A stretch of 64,000 nucleotides of DNA from G965197675 sp965197675. Its GTDB lineage: Bacteria > Chloroflexota > Dehalococcoidia > Plut-88900. Location: NCBI GenBank assembly GCA_965197675.1, contig OZ240221.1, positions 2,356,001 through 2,420,000 on the forward strand, in the 5' to 3' direction. The translations under genes were made by a program, and so were the position numbers. The notes under the pieces are model-generated. The model ran no database searches and was not told where the DNA came from. It saw nothing but the letters and a program-made list of their open reading frames with translations. Below are positions 61,025 through 64,000 of this stretch, in pieces; position 1 is the stretch's first letter; the number at the start of each line of letters is the position of its first letter.

Positions 61025-61477
61025 ATGGAGTCCGCCAACAAGCTTTATAGAAGCAGTAGAGAGAGGGCGCTGTTTGGGGTTGCCGGTGGTCTGGCCGAGT
61101 ATTTCAACGTCGACACTGTAGTGGTGCGTCTCGTCTTCGTTGTTTTTACGCTGGCCAGTTCAGGGATTGGCGTTCTTATCTACATACTTCTGGCGCTCAT
61201 CACTCCAAAGAGTCCATCCAATATGGACCAGCCCGCCCAAGCTTTGGAAAGCACTCCCGATGACGAGGAGAGCGGCCGCTCTCCCCCACCGGAACCCTTG
61301 GACTTATCTCGCCGGCGCAACTCTCTAATACTGATACTCATCGCCGGCGGACTATTAGTCCTGGGCGCCGACGTGTTCGGATTCTGGTGGATTGGATCGG
61401 GAGGTGTATGGCCTCTGCTTCCCGTAGCCCTGGCGGTAGGGTTCATTCTGGGTGTTGCTTGGAAGAGCAGGCTGTAA
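61025..61477 (+). CDS. PspC-domain membrane protein
   Basis: 150 residues from the ATG at 61025, which has GGAGGAAGG just upstream. The PspC domain (KLYRSSRERALFGVAGGLAEYFNVDTVVVRLVFVVFTLAS, about 6-46, and a membrane helix) is followed by an acidic linker and two further C-terminal hydrophobic segments. PspC proteins take part in envelope stress responses. No pspA or pspB is adjacent. Confidence 0.9.
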   Translation: MESANKLYRSSRERALFGVAGGLAEYFNVDTVVVRLVFVVFTLASSGIGVLIYILLALITPKSPSNMDQPAQALESTPDDEESGRSPPPEPLDLSRRRNSLILILIAGGLLVLGADVFGFWWIGSGGVWPLLPVALAVGFILGVAWKSRL

Positions 61478-61534
61478 AGAGTATCCCATCAATTATAACT
61501 TTATGTCAACAATAGGTGAGTAAAGGAGAGGGCC

Positions 61535-61858
61535 ATGATCTACGACCTCAGAGTCTACACCGCGAACCCGGGCAGGATGAATGACCTTCACAGCCGTTTC
61601 ATCAACACCAGCGTTGGGCTTTTCAAGAAGCACGGCATTAAGATGGTGGGTTTCTGGGTACCGGAGGGAAAAGAGGAGGAGCAGCTGGTCTACATCCTCG
61701 CATTCGAAGACGTAGACCACATGAATCGGGCGTGGGAATCCTTCCTGGAAGACCCTGAATGGAAGGCGGCCTTTGCCGAGAGTGAGAAGGATGGGCCGCT
61801 AGAGTCGAACATCCAGAACACTATCATGCGCCCCACCAGCTACTCGCCGGTCCAATAG
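61535..61858 (+). CDS. NIPSNAP-family protein
   Basis: 107 residues with the dimeric alpha-beta barrel pattern of NIPSNAP: IYDLRVYTANPGRMNDLHSRF, GLFKKHGIKMVGFW and FEDVDHMNRAWESFLEDPEWKAAF. AAAGGAGAG precedes the ATG. NIPSNAP proteins in bacteria have no firmly known reaction; they are frequent near catabolic genes. The amidohydrolase pseudogene converges from the other side 13 bp away. Confidence 0.92.
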   Translation: MIYDLRVYTANPGRMNDLHSRFINTSVGLFKKHGIKMVGFWVPEGKEEEQLVYILAFEDVDHMNRAWESFLEDPEWKAAFAESEKDGPLESNIQNTIMRPTSYSPVQ

Positions 61859-61871
61859 TACATAGCGAATT

Positions 61872-62998
61872 CTAATTAAGCGAAATGCCGTACAGATTGG
61901 CGGCGTTCTCGCCAACTATCTTCCGAGTCTCACCTTCGGGTAGATCTCGAAACAGTCGTTGGATCACCTCTTGGGAGTGAGGAAAGGTCCCCTCATCATG
62001 GGGATAGTCGCTCCCCCACATCAGGCAGTCGATGCCGGTCAGGTTTCGGTTTCGTAGACCTACCACGTCATCTCCAAAGGTAATGTATCCCTGCCTCTTG
62101 AAGAATTCACTGGGCAGAAGCTCCAGTTTAGGGCGATGCCACATGTGTCTCTTGTGAGTGATCTCGTCCATTATCTGAAGCATCCATGCCAACCAACCGA
62201 TACCACACTCTACCAGGACGAGTTTCAGACCTGGATGTCGTTGCAGCGCTCCAGATGCTATGAGCCTCGAGGCAGGGCTCATAGCCGATACCATACCCAA
62301 GGTCATACCCACCAGGTCTGCCCCCGTCCCTTCACCTACCTCTTTGTTGGCAGAAATGGATTCGAGAAGCCCGCCCTCAGTGAATACGTGGAAGCTTATT
62401 GGGGTGCCTGTCTCCTCGACGGCAGTTCACAGCGGCTCATAGTCAGAATGATTGTAGGGAAGAGTGGACATGTCTATTGGCAAGGAGCCGGAACGAAATC
62501 CCATGTCGCTAACTCTTTGGACTTCGCCAACAGCGGAGGCGATATTCAGCGTTGGAACTATAGCGGAGGGTATAAACCTGTCTGAATATCCGTTGAAGGT
62601 CTCTGCGTAGAAATCGTTGTATGCTCGGGCTAGTGCTATCTGGAACGCGGGATCGTTTGATACGAACACCCGAAAGAGCCCGCTGGGGTAGATGACCTCC
62701 GCGCTGATACCGTCCTCCTCCTGATCCTTGAGCCGTAGAGCAATATCGGTGCCACCCCTCGATTAGCCCCGAAGCCTATGTCCTCACCACCTCGGAACTC
62801 TTTTCGTTTCTCCTCCTCCGTCATGCGTCCAGGGGGTTCGATAAGTCTCGGAGGCATGCCCTCGACAATGTGATAGAGATGCTCATCGATGGTTTCCACA
62901 TGTGGAGCACGCGTCCTGTACTCGTGAGGAAGCCGATCATGTACCTCTGCCGGCTCCTCGACGTGGGAATCCGCGGAGATAACCTTATAAGCACCCAT
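61872..62998 (-). pseudogene. Amidohydrolase-family gene broken by a frameshift and a UGA nonsense codon
   Basis: From the ATG at 62998 (MGAYKVISADSHVEEP, with GGGGAGGGG upstream) the frame runs to GGEDIGFGANRG. At a run of four G near 62757 the homologous frame shifts: GTDIALRLKDQEEDGISAEV continues only in another frame, as if one G were missing. That frame then meets TGA at 62429-62427 in DYEPL-stop-TAVEETG, where relatives have Trp, so TGG-to-TGA. After it, the same frame continues to the normal end (FWASD-like MWGSDYPHDEG, AANLYGISLN). Sequencing error at the G run is possible; two lesions favour decay. Confidence 0.85.
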
Positions 62999-63029
62999 CA
63001 CCCCTCCCCGGTAGCTTCGCGTTGGTGAT

Positions 63030-64000
63030 TTAGCGATTCTCCCGGCGAGCAATCCAGCGGGGTTGATCGGTTATGCGGGCCAGGAACTCCAGAACGGTGT
63101 GAGCTGCAAGATAGGAGGTCACTCCCGGGCCTACGTCGATCTCCGGATTCACCTCCACCAGGTCGAATCCGACGATGTCAGTGTATTCGGCCAGTGCAAA
63201 GAGGGCGTCTCTCATCTCATCGTATCTCATGCCATTAGGTTCGGCGGAGACACAGCCCGGGACCAGGGGCATGTCCAGCACGTCAATGTCGATGCTAACG
63301 TAGCACTTGGCGTCCTCAGGCAGCTCTTCAACTATGTTTTTTAGGCCCACGTCTCGAAACTCTTCCATAGTTACGACACGGTTGCCATCATTCAAGGAGT
63401 CCTCGACCCAGTTGCGGGGGTTACGCAAGCTACGGATGCCCACCTGCATCAACCCATCGACCTGGTTCAAGTGATGGATATGCCGGAAGGCATGACCATT
63501 TGTATATTCAAAGCCATGCATAAAGGGGGCATAGTCCACGTGGGCATCGAAGTGAACTACGTAAACGTTATCGCTATAGGCGCGAACCACTGGGAAGCTT
63601 ACCGCATGGTCTCCCCCTAAGACGACAGGCAGAGCCCCCCTGTCCAGGACCTGACGAGTCACATCCGTAATGTTCTGGAAGGTGCCTTCTATGTTGGTTA
63701 CTAAAACACTGGTATCACCCACGTCGGCCATGCGTCCGTTGCTGAGCTCATACTGAAGGAATTCACGTTTCTCGTTAATGTCATAATATCCCTTCTCTCC
63801 GAATCGCATCGATTGCTCTCTGATGCTACGAGGCGCGAAGCGAGCTCCTCCCCTTAAAGGGGAACCCTCATCAGTAGGAGCGCCTATGATAGCGATGTCG
63901 GCATCCAATGTTTGCAGATCTTGAACGAACTCTGAACGCAGAAAAGTGGGGATACCCACAAATGGCCATTTTCTAGATTGAGTTACAGATCCTGACTGCA
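63030..64000 (-). CDS. Agmatinase/arginase-family ureohydrolase, start beyond window
   Basis: Mn-dependent hydrolase of agmatine or a similar guanidino compound. Metal motifs are complete: GGDHAVSFP, HFDAHVDYA and SIDIDVLDMPLVPGC. GTG at 63959 (MGIPTFLRSEF) could be a start, but the frame stays open to base 64000 (...TQSRKWPFVGIPTFLRS), and ureohydrolases of this group usually have a few residues before that point, so I treat the gene as partial. Substrate specificity is not decided by these motifs. It is upstream of, and on the same strand as, the amidohydrolase pseudogene. Confidence 0.9.
   Translation of the reverse strand, partial: QSGSVTQSRKWPFVGIPTFLRSEFVQDLQTLDADIAIIGAPTDEGSPLRGGARFAPRSIREQSMRFGEKGYYDINEKREFLQYELSNGRMADVGDTSVLVTNIEGTFQNITDVTRQVLDRGALPVVLGGDHAVSFPVVRAYSDNVYVVHFDAHVDYAPFMHGFEYTNGHAFRHIHHLNQVDGLMQVGIRSLRNPRNWVEDSLNDGNRVVTMEEFRDVGLKNIVEELPEDAKCYVSIDIDVLDMPLVPGCVSAEPNGMRYDEMRDALFALAEYTDIVGFDLVEVNPEIDVGPGVTSYLAAHTVLEFLARITDQPRWIARRENR

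Noticed and set aside
62427..62429. In-frame TGA in the amidohydrolase as a second selenocysteine site
   Set aside because: The expected residue at this place in relatives is Trp, not Cys, and a frameshift lies 330 bp upstream in the same gene, so decay explains it better.

Overview
The window looks like a chromosomal segment of a Chloroflexota bacterium of the Dehalococcoidia/SAR202 type. This is inferred from gene content, not from a marker tree. The supporting features are a large (about 273 nt) SRP RNA, a TIGR03663 plus DUF2298 pair of giant membrane glycosyltransferase-like proteins, a PIN/TRAM-ispD-ispF-cysS cluster, a FdsGBA-like formate dehydrogenase, and a catabolic set rich in amidohydrolases, a luciferase-like monooxygenase, a CocE/NonD hydrolase and a NIPSNAP protein. 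UGA is used as an ordinary stop codon (ccmD, ccmE).

Layout. 1-2552: cytochrome c maturation genes ccmA(partial)-B-C-D-E; ccmE lacks the usual haem-binding His. 2.6-7.8 kb: mutL, flanked on both sides by same-orientation copies of one repeat, then a gamma-glutamylcyclotransferase and mutS. 8.0 kb: a methyltransferase. 8.75-13.6 kb: a three-subunit NAD-linked molybdopterin dehydrogenase. 13.7-21.5 kb: an envelope-glycan-like cluster of a flavoprotein, a YbhN/AglD-like membrane protein and two large GT39-like proteins. 21.6-31 kb: ftsY, a PaiB-like protein, an overlapping radical SAM/methyltransferase pair, an ABC-2 exporter, rnc, a DsbA-family gene with an in-frame TGA at its catalytic Cys position, and a CCA-adding-type enzyme. 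31.8-37.5 kb: an OGG1-like glycosylase, a PHP protein, ispE, rsmA, an amidohydrolase and the SRP RNA. 37.8-38.9 kb: an intact IS30-family element. 39.3-47.5 kb: PIN/TRAM, ispD, ispF, cysS, a DUF62 protein, secG, gatB, pcm and larB. 47.7-49.8 kb: a small HTH gene with tandem promoters, a repeat-dense stretch and a DUF6391-like gene. 49.9-64 kb: tRNA-Arg(UCU), an amidohydrolase, a solute-binding lipoprotein, dinB, an NHL protein, a cupin, hydrolases, an LLM oxidoreductase, PspC, NIPSNAP, an amidohydrolase pseudogene and an agmatinase/arginase-family gene running off the right edge.

Nearly all longer intergenic gaps are filled by short interspersed repeats. Family A is a G/C-rich double hairpin (about 12 copies). 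Family B is a short palindrome of the form ATTCCCGTG-loop-CACGGGAAT. Families C and D have two copies each. There is also a 244-267 bp MITE with inverted ends and 9-bp target duplications. The IS30 element and both MITE copies are inserted inside family-B palindromes.

The most notable single signal is the DsbA-like gene at 29149-29769. It has a good ribosome binding site and ATG, a TGA exactly where the catalytic Cys belongs, and immediately downstream a 7-bp stem with a 6-nt loop that fits the bacterial SECIS pattern. It is a candidate selenoprotein. A Tes-like radical SAM/methyltransferase pair and two operator-like regulatory regions are the next most interesting.
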